Assembly (NCBI RefSeq): GCF_041929235.1
Contig: NZ_JBHFNP010000315.1
Span: 1-64,000, forward strand
DNA from: Microseira sp041929235
Lineage (GTDB): Bacteria > Cyanobacteriota > Cyanobacteriia > Cyanobacteriales > Aerosakkonemataceae
Reading direction: 5' to 3'
Length of the DNA stretch: 64,000 nucleotides
Shown one piece after another: positions 44,840-53,833 of this stretch; position 1 is the stretch's first letter, and each line of letters begins with the position of its first letter. Below the pieces are notes generated by a model. That model made no database searches and had not been told where the DNA came from. It saw only the letters and a list, made by a program, of their open reading frames with translations. Made by a program: the position numbers and the translations under genes.

Positions 44840-45829
44840 TTACTTATCGAACGGTTTAGCTAAGTATTGCCATTTTTGGGGAACTTCGGCTTGATTTTGA
44901 CAAATTACTGGCAACCAACTCGCACAGGGAAAGTAAAAGTCTTTATCTTGTAAAATCTGCCTTGCTTGTCGCATTGAGACGTATAAAGATTCACCGATAG
45001 CAAAGTTTTTGAGAAAATTATTGAAGAATTCTTGCGCTACTATATCTGGCACTAGCTCGCGCATTACAATCATTTGGGGAACGTACAAATTAGCCAGCCC
45101 ACGCGCGAATCCTAAACCGTCGCAAGAGTTAAAGATAGCTAGTTGCAAACCTCGCGCGATCGCAGCTTTTAAAGCATGTTCTATTTCACCAATTGTTAGC
45201 TTTTCTGTTTCGTTAATCTCTATCCATCCATCGCTACCATCCCATGTGCTGGAACTATGTCCGGAATAACAGAGGATGTCCCAGCCTTGTTCGTCCCATA
45301 AATATTTATTAAATTCGGCGCGATTAGGCTTGACTAAAAAGACAACTTCTGTATTCGGGAGGGTAGCAAGCGATCGCTTGTCTGCGTCAAGGTTGAGATG
45401 GGAATCGCTTCCCAGTATTGCCAATATTCTAATTTTAGTTCGGTGTCGCTCTAATTTTATCGCCCGATCTGCCGCTGTACGACTGATAGCAGCTTCTGCT
45501 TTGGGGTAGCTATCAAAAAAATCCCACAAATTCCAAGGAAGGCGTCGCAGTTGGAGATTTTCTGTTTCGATAATTATCCGTATTTCGTCATTCGGGTTGA
45601 GTTTTTCCCGGAGTTTATTGACTGTTGGACGAAAGATTTCTGAATTTAGCCAAAGGTTAAAGTTTGTTTGAAATTTAGCGGCTAATTCGTGCAAATTTTG
45701 CTTATGTTCGGTTTCGGAATGTCTGGTTATTGCGGGTTTGGGTTTGATGCGATCGCTTCCATCCCTATTTTTATAATAAACTTCCCGCCAATCCTGATAA
45801 TTCTTCACAACTTCTGTCGCATCAGGCAA
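44840..45829 (-). CDS. CHAT-domain protein, probably 5'-damaged
   Basis: 329 residues from a TTG at 45829. The CHAT domain has H191 in CYSGHSSS and C236 in FNSCDGLG, the caspase-like pair. Upstream of the TTG the same frame still encodes family-like sequence (DENRYPVKFEGK), preceded by an in-frame TAA (45866-45868) and then KDFVIVKVQTW. Members of this cyanobacterial family normally start with such a segment, so one nonsense change appears to have cut off the N-terminus. The CHAT core is intact, and translation from TTG is possible but unproven. It belongs to the minus-strand sigma/DUF1822/pentapeptide/CHAT group. Confidence 0.75.
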   Translation of the reverse strand: MPDATEVVKNYQDWREVYYKNRDGSDRIKPKPAITRHSETEHKQNLHELAAKFQTNFNLWLNSEIFRPTVNKLREKLNPNDEIRIIIETENLQLRRLPWNLWDFFDSYPKAEAAISRTAADRAIKLERHRTKIRILAILGSDSHLNLDADKRSLATLPNTEVVFLVKPNRAEFNKYLWDEQGWDILCYSGHSSSTWDGSDGWIEINETEKLTIGEIEHALKAAIARGLQLAIFNSCDGLGFARGLANLYVPQMIVMRELVPDIVAQEFFNNFLKNFAIGESLYVSMRQARQILQDKDFYFPCASWLPVICQNQAEVPQKWQYLAKPFDK

Positions 45830-45904
45830 TTTTCCCTCAAATTTGACTGGATAACGATTTTCATCTTACCAAGTTTGTACCTTAACTATTACAAAGTCTT
45901 TTTC

Positions 45905-47680
45905 CTAATCTAAATTCAGCATCACTACCCTATCTTTACAAGTAGCTTCTATCTGTTGAATTACTGCTTTCATCTGATTAGTTTCTCTTTCTTGACGTTG
46001 CCTCCATCCTTCTAATTCTTGAAATTTATCCTCTAATTTTAACTGCGTATCGTATATTTGCACAAACTCGCTATGAATTTTAAATTTATCTGCCTCCGAA
46101 GGAACGCGAACTTTAACGACAACAACGCCATCGCCTTTATTCTCAATACTTTGAACGCATAATTGAATATCTTCGTTTTGAACTTGTACTTGACTAAAAG
46201 AGCGGGTAAAAGCCGTCCAGTTAATCCCATTGCGGAATATTAAATCGACAGTCTCCACCACCTTTTGAAACAGCATGGTAAATTCTCCCGGTTTAAATTC
46301 GCCACTATTAGGACGACGTTCGCGATCGTCGGTTCGAGGTCTGGGATGTTCTAGCAAATAAACATATCGACAATCAACCCATTCCAGGTTAGTAGTGTTG
46401 TCAATATTCCAAGTTCCCAAACCACAAGCACCAGTAAATTTAGCTTCTTTAAAATTAGTCCCAATTGCTTGAGCTTGGGTTAAATTGGCATTCTCTAAAT
46501 TGGCAGCTTCGAGAGTTGCTTCGCTCAGATCGGCTTCTTTGAGATTAGCATTGCTGAGGTCGGCTTTGATTAGATTAGCGCCTCTGAGAGAAAAATTACT
46601 ATAAGATTTATTACAGCCATCGCCGCTGACTAGCAAATCGCGAATTTGTGGCTTTTCTAATATTGTCTGGCTTAATTTAGCCCAGTCAAGCTTTTTACTC
46701 AAATGCCAGAGAGTGCGGGTTGTATTTGCTGTTGTGAAATCGGTGCTTTTGAGGATAGCATGACTAAAATTGGCCTCGGTTAAATTGGCATCGCGAAAGC
46801 TGGTTCCGCCGATAACAGTGAGTGCGATCGCTACCTGACGAAACCAAGTATAATTTTCATCTTCTACCAGAACTTTTCGGGCAATATAATAACTTAATAT
46901 CGCCAAAACTCCAGCAAAGATAGTCGCTCAAGCAATAACTCCAATTTGAGAGGGAAGATTGTTAAAGTATCTAGCTGTATTTCGGGTAACAATTCCCGTA
47001 GCGATGACAGCAATAGCCATTGCTTCAGCCATAATTAAAAATTCAAACTTCTCGGCGACAACCGTTCCCAAAACCACGGCTAAAGACAAAGTAGCCAATA
47101 CAATCAGCGTTGCTACAACAGAGATAGCTAAAGGCACAATAATAGCAGCGATACCGACATCCGTTCTACCGCTGGCAGCTTCGATAAAGTTGATAGTTCT
47201 AAAAGCTCTAACCCAGCTAAAAAACTGATTTCGATCCGTTCCAATAGCAGCTAAAATCCCAATTGCAGGTACGACTATGGCAACTGCAACCGCGACAATT
47301 GAGAAAGCTTTTTGGATGCCTTGGCGCAGCGAAACGAATAATAAAGCTAAATTCACAGATAAGAGCAGCAAAAAGCAGATAAATTCTGGAATATTCGGAC
47401 TCTGATCGGGAGGTCTAGGTATTAAAAACTTGACTGGTTCATAAGCAGCAAAAACAGTAGTCGCACCCGATACTGCTGATAGAATTGCCGCGAGAATTAA
47501 CATAGTTATTTCCCACTGGGGTTTCATTCCCGCTTGAGCATAACTAAAATCGGCATCTGTGAGAATAGCACCTGTAAAGTCAGCACCTCGAATATCTGAA
47601 TAGGAGAAATCGCAATTGCTAATATCTTCGCTTTTAAAAGATTTCCCTTGTAGATTTTGGTAGCTGTAATTGTGGGACAT
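45905..47680 (-). pseudogene. Membrane protein with pentapeptide repeats, interrupted by in-frame TGA
   Basis: The 5' part from ATG 47680 has pentapeptide repeats (CDFSYSDIRGADFTGAILTD) and at least five membrane helices, ending QIGVIA at a TGA (46928-46930). The frame continues without a shift (ATIFAGVLAILSYYIARK), giving the next helix and then more pentapeptides (ANLIKADLSNANLKEADLSE) and a cytoplasmic coiled-coil tail (KFQELEGWRQRQERETNQ). Two halves of one gene are thus separated by a single stop. Related proteins pair with CHAT proteins in cyanobacteria. Readthrough or a restart at TTG 46906 is possible; decay is likelier. Confidence 0.82.
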
Positions 47681-47816
47681 ATAAGAAACCTTCTCGCTTC
47701 TCACTTCTCGTACTTCTCGTCTTCTCGTTCCCAGGTAGAACCTGGGAATTCTCGTTCCCAGGTTCTACCTGGGAATGCTATTTGGAGGCTCCGGCCTCCC
47801 AGGAAAAGAATATATT

Positions 47817-47904
47817 AGAACTTACGCAAAATTTATACACGTAGGGTGCGTTAGCGATAGCGTAACGCACCATCCACCATATTTAGTGTCGCTGCGTAAG
47901 TCCT
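47817..47904. repeat. Dispersed inverted repeat AGAACTTACGC...GCGTAAGTCCT (copy d) with nested palindrome
   Basis: Ends at 47817-47827 and 47894-47904. Inside is the GGTGCGTTA...TAACGCACC palindrome seen in the 22013-22170 array, which shows nesting of two repeat families. Confidence 0.75.
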
Positions 47905-47920
47905 GTAAATATAACGAGGC

Positions 47921-48026
47921 TCTGCCTCTAGGTATGCGTTCCCAGGCGGGAGCCTGGGAACGAGACTATAACGAGGCAGAGCCTCTAATTATGCGTTCCC
48001 AGGCGGGAGCCTGGGAACGAGATTAC
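47921..48026. repeat. Two tandem 57-bp repeats ending in GTTCCCAGGCGGGAGCCTGG
   Basis: The block AACGAGGC(A/T)(G/C)(T)GCCTCTA plus GCGTTCCCAGGCGGGAGCCT occurs twice with 57-bp spacing (GCGTT at 47936 and 47993). The hairpin CCCAGGC/GCCTGGG repeats in each. It touches the 3' end of the DUF1822 gene. Similar CCCAGGT/ACCTGGG hairpins are at 47729-47775. Confidence 0.7.
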
Positions 48027-48934
48027 AAGCAAAAATCTTGGGTTATGCTTGCTTCTTTCAACGCGACAGTGATGCTGAACTTTTCTCCTGATTCTGCACT
48101 AAAACGCTGTTGAATAAAATTATCCTCATCTTGGGCTTCAGCGTCAAGAACTGCTTCTCCCGACGCATCTTTTACTATCAACTTCACCCCCGGTGGTAAA
48201 TAAGTTTGACCTTTAACTGGATGCACTTGCACCCGGATATCTACTTCCTCATCACTCTCAGGTGAGGGAATAACTATCAATGCTACTGACTGTTTTTCCA
48301 GTTGCATTTCCAACTCAATTTGCTTACCCCGCGTCAGGCTAACGCCATCTCTAAACCCAAATGCCAGAGCAATTTGTTCTTGACTTAATAGCTCGTCAAT
48401 TGTCAACCAACCCGCTTCAATAATTCCCTCTAACCATTGTTTCAAATTGACAGATTCAGGTTGTAACTTTTGAGACAAAAATTCAATCAAATCTTCCAGC
48501 GATCGCAGTTGACTCAAAGGTACTTCTTCAGCGGCAGTTTGAGTAAATCCCAATATGGTTGCTTGTTTCAAAGATTGGTGTAGCTGCACGGCTACGTAGC
48601 CAATTTTATCTGACCAAGCATCGGGCGGAATCTGACAAACTTCTGCATCTGGCAAGACGGGACGACATTCTATTTTGCCGATTTGTTTAATTTCTAAATC
48701 GGCTACGTCCAAAAATTTCAGCATGACTGGATTGTAACTATCGCTGATTTCCCAATTCGTCTCAAATGCCATGCACTGGAGATAAAAATTAACCGCGTAC
48801 ACGGCGAGGGTATTGAGATAAACTTGTTTGGCTTTTTTTTGATTCGCTAGCGGTTTGCTCAACTGTTGGGCGAGGGAATGCGCTTCAAAAGAGAGCGGAA
48901 CTGTAAAAGTTAATCGTTCGGTAAGTCGGCTCAT
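48023..48934 (-). CDS. DUF1822 family protein
   Basis: 303 residues from ATG 48934 (MSRLTERLTFTVPLSFEAH). The segment NQKKAKQVYLNTLAVYAVN followed by CMAFETNWE is typical of DUF1822, a cyanobacterial family of unknown function often found between a sigma-like factor and CHAT proteins. The C-terminal third looks like beta-sandwich sequence (LPPGVKLIVKDASGEAVLDAE). It follows the sigma-like gene by 31 bases, suggesting an operon. No membrane segments or catalytic motifs are visible. Confidence 0.85.
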   Translation of the reverse strand: MSRLTERLTFTVPLSFEAHSLAQQLSKPLANQKKAKQVYLNTLAVYAVNFYLQCMAFETNWEISDSYNPVMLKFLDVADLEIKQIGKIECRPVLPDAEVCQIPPDAWSDKIGYVAVQLHQSLKQATILGFTQTAAEEVPLSQLRSLEDLIEFLSQKLQPESVNLKQWLEGIIEAGWLTIDELLSQEQIALAFGFRDGVSLTRGKQIELEMQLEKQSVALIVIPSPESDEEVDIRVQVHPVKGQTYLPPGVKLIVKDASGEAVLDAEAQDEDNFIQQRFSAESGEKFSITVALKEASITQDFCL

Positions 48935-48965
48935 CATTAACATCTCCCTGCTTGGTTAAGTATCC

Positions 48966-49589
48966 CTATAAATTGTTAGGAAAATAATCGTTTAAATTCG
49001 GCAAATTACGCTTGACAAAACTGACAATCGTCTGCATGGGAATACCACAATCAATCGAGAGTTCCTTCCAGGTTTTACCTTCCACATATTTAGCCCAAAG
49101 CAAGTTTTGCAGGACGGGCGCGTTTGGATAACCTCTGATAGCTACCTGCAAGCGGTTTTCAGGGTCTTGTTTGAGAAACTGAGCCAGCTTTTCTGTTATG
49201 TCATCAAACTCTGTTTCGCGGTTATCTGGAGTGTCATAATTAAGTGCATCTAGAGAAAAAATAACGGTTGGTGCTGCCCGATAATAGTCTCTCACAACAT
49301 CAAGGAATCGATATTTCAGTAGTTCGTTGACCCAAGCCATGACAGGATAGTTGGGGTTGTATTGGTCAATCTTTTGACAAATTTCTAGCAAGGTTTTTTG
49401 GAGTGCCTCATTATAAAAATCTTCGTAAAGATGACGAGGCCAATTTCCTTGTTGGGGACGAGCCAGTTTGGGCGATCGCATAATTTCACCCACTAGCCTA
49501 TTCAAAGCTAACCGCCGTTGCGTACTTTGGACTGGGTGTTGTTGGGCTTGTATGGCAAGCTGTTTCAGCGTTTCTTCATGGTTCTCCAT
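48966..49589 (-). CDS. Sigma-70-like (ECF-type) factor
   Basis: 207 residues from ATG 49589 with GGGAG six bases upstream; in-frame starts further up lack such a site. A region-2-like core is visible (HLYEDFYNEALQKTLLEI, then VMAWVNELLKYRFLDVVRDY). The C-terminal helix-turn-helix-like region 4 reads LLWAKYVEGKTWKELSIDC then IPMQTIVSFVKR. Such factors head DUF1822/CHAT groups in cyanobacteria and may direct transcription of that group; target promoters are unknown. No anti-sigma factor is recognisable unless DUF1822 or the pentapeptide membrane protein plays that part. Confidence 0.82.
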   Translation of the reverse strand: MENHEETLKQLAIQAQQHPVQSTQRRLALNRLVGEIMRSPKLARPQQGNWPRHLYEDFYNEALQKTLLEICQKIDQYNPNYPVMAWVNELLKYRFLDVVRDYYRAAPTVIFSLDALNYDTPDNRETEFDDITEKLAQFLKQDPENRLQVAIRGYPNAPVLQNLLWAKYVEGKTWKELSIDCGIPMQTIVSFVKRNLPNLNDYFPNNL

Positions 49590-49767
49590 GTAGGCTCCCT
49601 GGTTCAGATCTCTAGATACTATGCCCATGTTTGTAAGGTGAATAGGGGTCATGGGTACTTCCGGCTTCGATCGCAGCCGAGAGAATCTCTATTTGTGTTT
49701 CGGGTTCGCTGCGGAGCTTTTATGCAAATTCGCCGATTTGTTACAAATGTTTGTTTTTATGCTTCTA

Positions 49768-50007
49768 CTAGGGGTCATTGTAAATATTCGTCGTTAAACC
49801 TCGACGCTGCAAGGCTTCCAGTAAATTATGCGCTTCAACTAATTCACGGTTTTCTGGTTTGCGTAACCAGTCAGCTAGAGCTTCAACAACGACATCGCTC
49901 AGCGTCCAGTCTTTACCTGCATTCTTCAAAGGCGCGATCGCACGAATCAGGAAATCGATATCTTGGGGTACTTGCGCCCTAAATTGCACCACTTTTGCCT
50001 TAGCCAT
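49768..50007 (-). CDS. Small ribbon-helix-helix-like protein
   Basis: 79 residues. VVQFRAQVPQDIDFLIRAI followed by LSDVVVEALADWL fits a beta strand plus two helices, as in ribbon-helix-helix DNA-binding antitoxins. No toxin gene is beside it, so it may be an orphan antitoxin or a transcription regulator. The ATG at 50007 follows a GGGTAGGATG segment. The fold assignment is by pattern only. Confidence 0.65.
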   Translation of the reverse strand: MAKAKVVQFRAQVPQDIDFLIRAIAPLKNAGKDWTLSDVVVEALADWLRKPENRELVEAHNLLEALQRRGLTTNIYNDP

Positions 50008-50166
50008 CCTACCCTCGGTAGATTAACTCAGCAATTTTGCCACATAGCAAAGTAAATCCCCTTTAACTTGCTTTATTGCTTTATTGCTTTATTGCTGTTG
50101 TGCTGTGGCTAGCTTCCAATAAATCCTTCCCTTGCGAAGCAAGGGCAATATATCCACAGGTGAACT

Positions 50167-50400
50167 ATGGCAGAAGAATTTGTCTCCCTAGATGGCGGCG
50201 GTAATGATGTGCAGTTAAGCCGAGAGCGGATTAAGCATTTGCTAGTTGGCTCTCCCAAAGTAGTCAAGCGAACGATTCAAACGTTGCATGTCAAGGGATA
50301 TGCTGAGGCTAACTTTTGGAGTAAACCTGTAGCAGCTGGTAATTTGGGTGAATCTGGTGAAGTGGTGAGTATTCTTTTGAGGTATACGTTGCCACAATAG
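50167..50400 (+). CDS. Conserved small protein, paralogue of the gene at 23619
   Basis: 77 residues, ATG 50167 with a CAGGTGAACT segment upstream. It aligns with the 90-residue protein at 23619 (AEEF, SPKVVKRTIQTL, KGYAEANFWSKP, then GEVVSILLRY) but lacks the basic tail. No known domain recognised. The two genes lie 26 kb apart on the same strand, each bordered by repeats. Confidence 0.75.
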   Translation: MAEEFVSLDGGGNDVQLSRERIKHLLVGSPKVVKRTIQTLHVKGYAEANFWSKPVAAGNLGESGEVVSILLRYTLPQ

Positions 50401-50640
50401 CTAAATCAGTATCGGCGGTTGTGTTCAGATAGTGATGGGGTGGCAAATCCACCCCTCTGTACCATGTTTTTCTGCGAAATATAAGGTTGTTACAAAATTT
50501 TATTATTAATCAATTCAGAAAAAATTTTATCTGATTTGCATAAAACTATTTGGGTTTTGTCGAATTAGTTATTGAAGAGGTCGAAGCGATCGCTTTTCTA
50601 GAGGAGATGCGATCGCAATAGATCTTGCACTAACCTCACA

Positions 50641-50761
50641 CCCGCCAGAGAATAAATTCTCTGGCTCATAGCAAAAGTCCTCTCAACAGGACTAGAAAAG
50701 TGTCTTCAGTCCACTTAAGTGGACTTGAGCTAAAAGCCTTTGGAATTAATTCCACGGCGGG
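50641..50761. repeat. Multi-hairpin repeat bounded by CCCGCC/GGCGGG (copy B)
   Basis: Four palindromes in a row: CCAGAGAAT/ATTCTCTGG (50645-50664), AGTCCT/AGGACT (50676-50693), AGTCCACTTAAGTGGACT (50708-50725) and TGGAATTAATTCCA (50741-50754), between CCCGCC (50641) and GGCGGG (50756). A partial copy lies at 52148-52196. The rest of 50401-50871 has no gene. Confidence 0.8.
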
Positions 50762-50871
50762 GTGACAGCACTCGGCGCAAGATCTGAAGTCGCCTTTGTT
50801 TGAAGGGATGCGGGTCCAAAAAATACCCCCACCATCAAATCTACTTTCCAAAAACGTAAAGGAGTTATTTC

Positions 50872-51831
50872 ATGAAAAAGCTTTTGACACTAGCAGTGCT
50901 AACATTGGCAACTCCAATGGTTATTCAGCAGGGTGAAGCAACTGCATCAACCTTAACACAAGGGCCTCTTCCTAGAGATGTTATTTATTCGACTGACGGA
51001 ACTTTCAATCGCCCAAACATTTTTTTCAATAATCCAACGGACACGATCCAAATTTCTGGTCAGACGGTGCTTGGTAATCAATCTACCTACGAAGCTCGGA
51101 TTTACTTTCCTAGTGACATTGGTGCTAACGGGGTAGTGTTCGACGAATTCAAGTGGTCGTTTGAAGATAAATGGCTGTCTGCAGGCCCAGATGGTTTGGC
51201 TGGTTACAACTATCCAAACTATCCTAATGAGCCGCTGACTGCTTTAAAAAGTAGAACTACGCTTGCACCTGATACTTGGCATCATATTGCGTTTGTACAA
51301 GGTGGAGGTACGCAACGGCTCTACCTTAATGGTCAGATAGTGAGCAGTCGCCCTGGTACTGGAGACATTTGGGACTCAGATGGCAGTGGCTTCCTGGGTG
51401 CAATTTTCCGAGACGCTCCATCGAATATATACGATAAATTCGCGTCTAGTTTTATCGGACACCTGGACACATTTAGTATTTCCAATGTGGCACGATACAC
51501 CGGCAATAGCTTCGAGGCACCAACAGGAGATCTGACCCCAGATGCAAATACGCAGCTTTTGTACAACTTCAATTTAGAAGATTACTTTCAGCAAAACGGT
51601 CGTACCTGGATATCAGACTTGAGCGGTAATGGTCGCAACGGAAGGTTTGGTACAGGCTTTGCAGGTGCAACTTCACCTAGCATCGTAGTTCCTGTTGAAC
51701 CCCAAGAACCTACTCGTGTACCCGAACCTGCTTCTGTATTGGGTTTATTAGCATTTGGTACTTTCGGTGCTACTTCTCTGCTGAAACGCAAGCAGCAACA
51801 GAAAGTTTTGAATTCAGTTGCAATTGATTGA
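50872..51831 (+). CDS. Secreted LamG-type protein with PEP-CTERM sorting signal
   Basis: 319 residues: a signal peptide (MKKLLTLAVLTLATPMVIQ), a concanavalin A-like/LamG domain (TWHHIAFVQGGGTQRLYLNG at about residues 142-161), and a C-terminal PEP-CTERM tail (VPEPASVLGLLAFGTFGATS from residue 283, then LLKRK). PEP-CTERM proteins are processed by an exosortase and linked to the cell surface or exopolysaccharide. LamG domains usually bind sugars or matrix. ATG 50872 follows AAAGGAG. It stands alone on the plus strand. Confidence 0.93.
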   Translation: MKKLLTLAVLTLATPMVIQQGEATASTLTQGPLPRDVIYSTDGTFNRPNIFFNNPTDTIQISGQTVLGNQSTYEARIYFPSDIGANGVVFDEFKWSFEDKWLSAGPDGLAGYNYPNYPNEPLTALKSRTTLAPDTWHHIAFVQGGGTQRLYLNGQIVSSRPGTGDIWDSDGSGFLGAIFRDAPSNIYDKFASSFIGHLDTFSISNVARYTGNSFEAPTGDLTPDANTQLLYNFNLEDYFQQNGRTWISDLSGNGRNGRFGTGFAGATSPSIVVPVEPQEPTRVPEPASVLGLLAFGTFGATSLLKRKQQQKVLNSVAID

Positions 51832-51908
51832 TGAGAGAGGAGTGCGATCGCATTGCATACAATTGGAGTGCGATCGCCCTTGTTCCACTGACCTGGAGAG
51901 ATAGCAAT

Positions 51909-52109
51909 ATGATGTCAATTCGCCAAATAGTTAAACAAACCCTTCTGACTGGTTATCTCACAATTGAAGCCGAAAACCGACTGCGCCAACTTCTCCAAAC
52001 AACTAAGTATGGCTGGGAAGAAATCGACGCATTTATGAACTTGCAGCAAGCTGCAATGGCGGGTATAGTTAAGCAACAGTCAAGGGAATTACAGGTGGGG
52101 AAAACTTGA
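51909..52109 (+). CDS. Small conserved hypothetical protein, 66 residues
   Basis: From the ATG pair at 51909/51912 (GGAGAGATAGCAAT upstream) the frame gives MMSIRQIVKQTLLTGYLT, then EAENRLRQLLQTTKYGWEE and a C-terminal helix. This helical pattern resembles short cyanobacterial proteins of unknown function. The in-frame upstream ATG at 51828 overlaps the previous gene's stop and encodes HIP1-derived sequence, so I reject it. Confidence 0.65.
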   Translation: MMSIRQIVKQTLLTGYLTIEAENRLRQLLQTTKYGWEEIDAFMNLQQAAMAGIVKQQSRELQVGKT

Positions 52110-52147
52110 TGTAATTTCTGTCATATTTCACGCTCGCTCTCAGATTT

Positions 52148-52196
52148 AACCTGCTTTAACAGGTTTTAGCTTTAAGCCTGAAATTGATTTCAAGGC
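52148..52196. repeat. Partial copy of the multi-hairpin repeat (copy C)
   Basis: AACCTG/CAGGTT (52148-52165), TTTTAGCTTTAAGCC and a GAAATTGATTTC hairpin match the right half of the 50641-50761 element; the left end is missing. Confidence 0.55.
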
Positions 52197-52307
52197 GTTT
52201 GTGTAGAGGTGTGCGATCGCACTGCCTACAATTGGAGTGCGATCGCGAAGCGTGCCGGAGGCATATCGCAACGAGAGCCAGATGAAACCTGAATGCGATC
52301 GCCACTC

Positions 52308-52643
52308 TCACAGGAATTCTATGCGATCGCGCATATCTTCCGGTTCAAGCACCTCCCAAATTAAAATTAAAGTCCGCAAGATGTCCCCAATTGATCGACT
52401 ATTCTGCTTACAGTAAGTAATGCCAGCATGTTCTACACCAGCACGATCAAGCCGCAAAAAGTCATCGTCTTGAGTAAAAATTACCCGATTCTGAGAAAGT
52501 GCGAATGCCACATGTTCCTCATCCGAAGCACCGATCAGTCCTTCTTCTGGCGTGGTCGTTACATCAATACCGCGCCGTCGTAGACCATCTGCGATCGCAC
52601 CATTAACATTCTCATCCATGTGAAATCGAATCGTTTGTGACAT
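52308..52643 (-). CDS. DUF5615 PIN-like protein (putative toxin)
   Basis: 111 residues. An N-terminal FHMDENVNGAIADGLRRRG supplies the first acidic residues of the PIN-like fold, and VIFTQDDDFLRL supplies the second set; DUF5615 proteins are predicted RNases and the toxin partners of DUF433. The gene overlaps the end of the DUF433 gene by 32 bases, which suggests coupled translation. RNase activity is inferred from the family. Confidence 0.88.
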   Translation of the reverse strand: MSQTIRFHMDENVNGAIADGLRRRGIDVTTTPEEGLIGASDEEHVAFALSQNRVIFTQDDDFLRLDRAGVEHAGITYCKQNSRSIGDILRTLILIWEVLEPEDMRDRIEFL

Positions 52644-52953
52644 TTCGATTCCTTAGTTTTTGTTGAAGTATAGAAGGAGTTTTAGCCTGTAATTCTCTGG
52701 CAAAGGCTTCCCCCTCTTCAATTTGTTGCCTAATTTCTTGCCTATGGTCGTGATAATAAGCCAAAGCGGCGTATACATCTGCCAAATTAATTGTGGGATA
52801 TTGCGACACAATCTCGTCTGGAGACATCCCCATCCTTTCGTGCCAAATTACAATATCCTGCACTTTAATTCGATGTCCAGCGATACGCGGCTTACCACCA
52901 CACACACCAGGAGTGATTTCGATATGTTCGTAAATTACAGGTTGAATCGACAT
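52612..52953 (-). CDS. DUF433 protein (putative antitoxin)
   Basis: 113 residues with the DUF433 signature: EHIEITPGVCGGKPRIAGHR, then IVIWHERMGMSPDEIVSQYP and LADVYAALAYYHDH. The domain is a winged-helix-like DNA-binding fold and regularly precedes a DUF5615 toxin, as here. The C-terminal tail probably contacts the toxin. It likely represses its own operon; no operator was identified. Confidence 0.9.
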   Translation of the reverse strand: MSIQPVIYEHIEITPGVCGGKPRIAGHRIKVQDIVIWHERMGMSPDEIVSQYPTINLADVYAALAYYHDHRQEIRQQIEEGEAFARELQAKTPSILQQKLRNRNVTNDSISHG

Positions 52954-52979
52954 TTTCTCATGTTTTGGGCTAAATATTT

Positions 52980-53042
52980 CTATTCTATCACTGCGATACT
53001 GAGCAAAGCGTCGATGAAGATTCCAGCATCTAAAAATACCAA
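52980..53042 (-). pseudogene. Remnant of a PIN-domain toxin gene
   Basis: Overlapping the stop region of the antitoxin-like gene at 53050, a TTG-started frame reads LVFLDAGIFIDALLS, the start of a PIN domain with its first catalytic Asp, then ends at TAG after 20 codons. The rest of the toxin is gone. It suggests a deletion that left the antitoxin orphaned. Confidence 0.5.
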
Positions 53043-53049
53043 GGTGATT

Positions 53050-53259
53050 TCAATGCTCGTAAATTCCCTTTTTCCAACCCTCCGGTACATACCCATCCAA
53101 TATGGGTAACGGTGCTAGTTCAACCTTAGCCTGTACAATTAGCGATTCACCGTTGGCAAATTGCACAGCGATCGCAGATTTCTGGCGTAGCAGGTTCAAA
53201 AACTCTTCTACTGATATGTTTCTTAAACTCTCAAGTGCGATGCTTTGTTCAACATTCAT
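53050..53259 (-). CDS. Antitoxin-like small protein next to a PIN remnant
   Basis: 69 residues beginning MNVEQSIALESLRNISVEEF. The pattern (an N-terminal helix, then FANGESLIVQAKVELAPLPI and a YVPEGWKKGIYE tail) resembles cyanobacterial partners of PIN toxins. The toxin frame that should follow is truncated (52980-53042). The remaining function is unclear. ATG 53259 follows a GGAAAAAAGAATGA segment. Confidence 0.6.
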   Translation of the reverse strand: MNVEQSIALESLRNISVEEFLNLLRQKSAIAVQFANGESLIVQAKVELAPLPILDGYVPEGWKKGIYEH

Positions 53260-53554
53260 TCTTTTTTCCTTTTGCTCATGTCACGATCGCCTCCCCTAAT
53301 CTTAACGAAAATAGCTGCGCTCCGAGCGCGATCGCCTTTCTGTGGAGGTGTGCGATCGCTAGTTTAGGATCAAGTGCGATCGCCAAAGGGCAATTAACCG
53401 GAATGCGATTTTACTGGACTTGTCCAGCTAACTCAGTTGATGAATCTTGATAACTCAGTCGATCTAACACCTGCTCTTGATGCGATCGCACCTCAAAAAC
53501 CTTTCCCATACCACCCTATTTGTTTTCACAAAATTACCCAAAAAAGGAGCCAAA

Positions 53555-53833
53555 ATGTTGAAATACATTCTAGTCGCTGTTGTCGTTTATTACCTGTTGA
53601 TAGCCCGTTCTGTTTTCACCACCTGGCTAGCCGTCTTCCACCAAGATACTCAACTAACTTCAGAAGAGAAGTTCCTAGCCATAGTAATCTTGATTATATC
53701 AACAGTTTTATGGCCTGTTGTTCTTCCTCTTGCTTACTTAGAACTCATCTCCAAAAACTCAAAAATATTGCCCCAATCAACTGAAACACAATCGATATTG
53801 CCTACAATGAGGCGGATTGATGGGAAATATTAG
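53555..53833 (+). CDS. Small membrane protein with two predicted helices
   Basis: 92 residues from ATG 53555, preceded by AAAAGGAGCCAAA, which decides against the upstream in-frame ATG at 53477. Helices are at about residues 3-25 (YILVAVVVYYLLIARSVF) and 42-64 (FLAIVILIISTVLWPVVLPL). No family recognised. The intergenic DNA after it contains several AGAAACCGGGTTTCT-type repeats (53838-54090). Confidence 0.7.
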   Translation: MLKYILVAVVVYYLLIARSVFTTWLAVFHQDTQLTSEEKFLAIVILIISTVLWPVVLPLAYLELISKNSKILPQSTETQSILPTMRRIDGKY

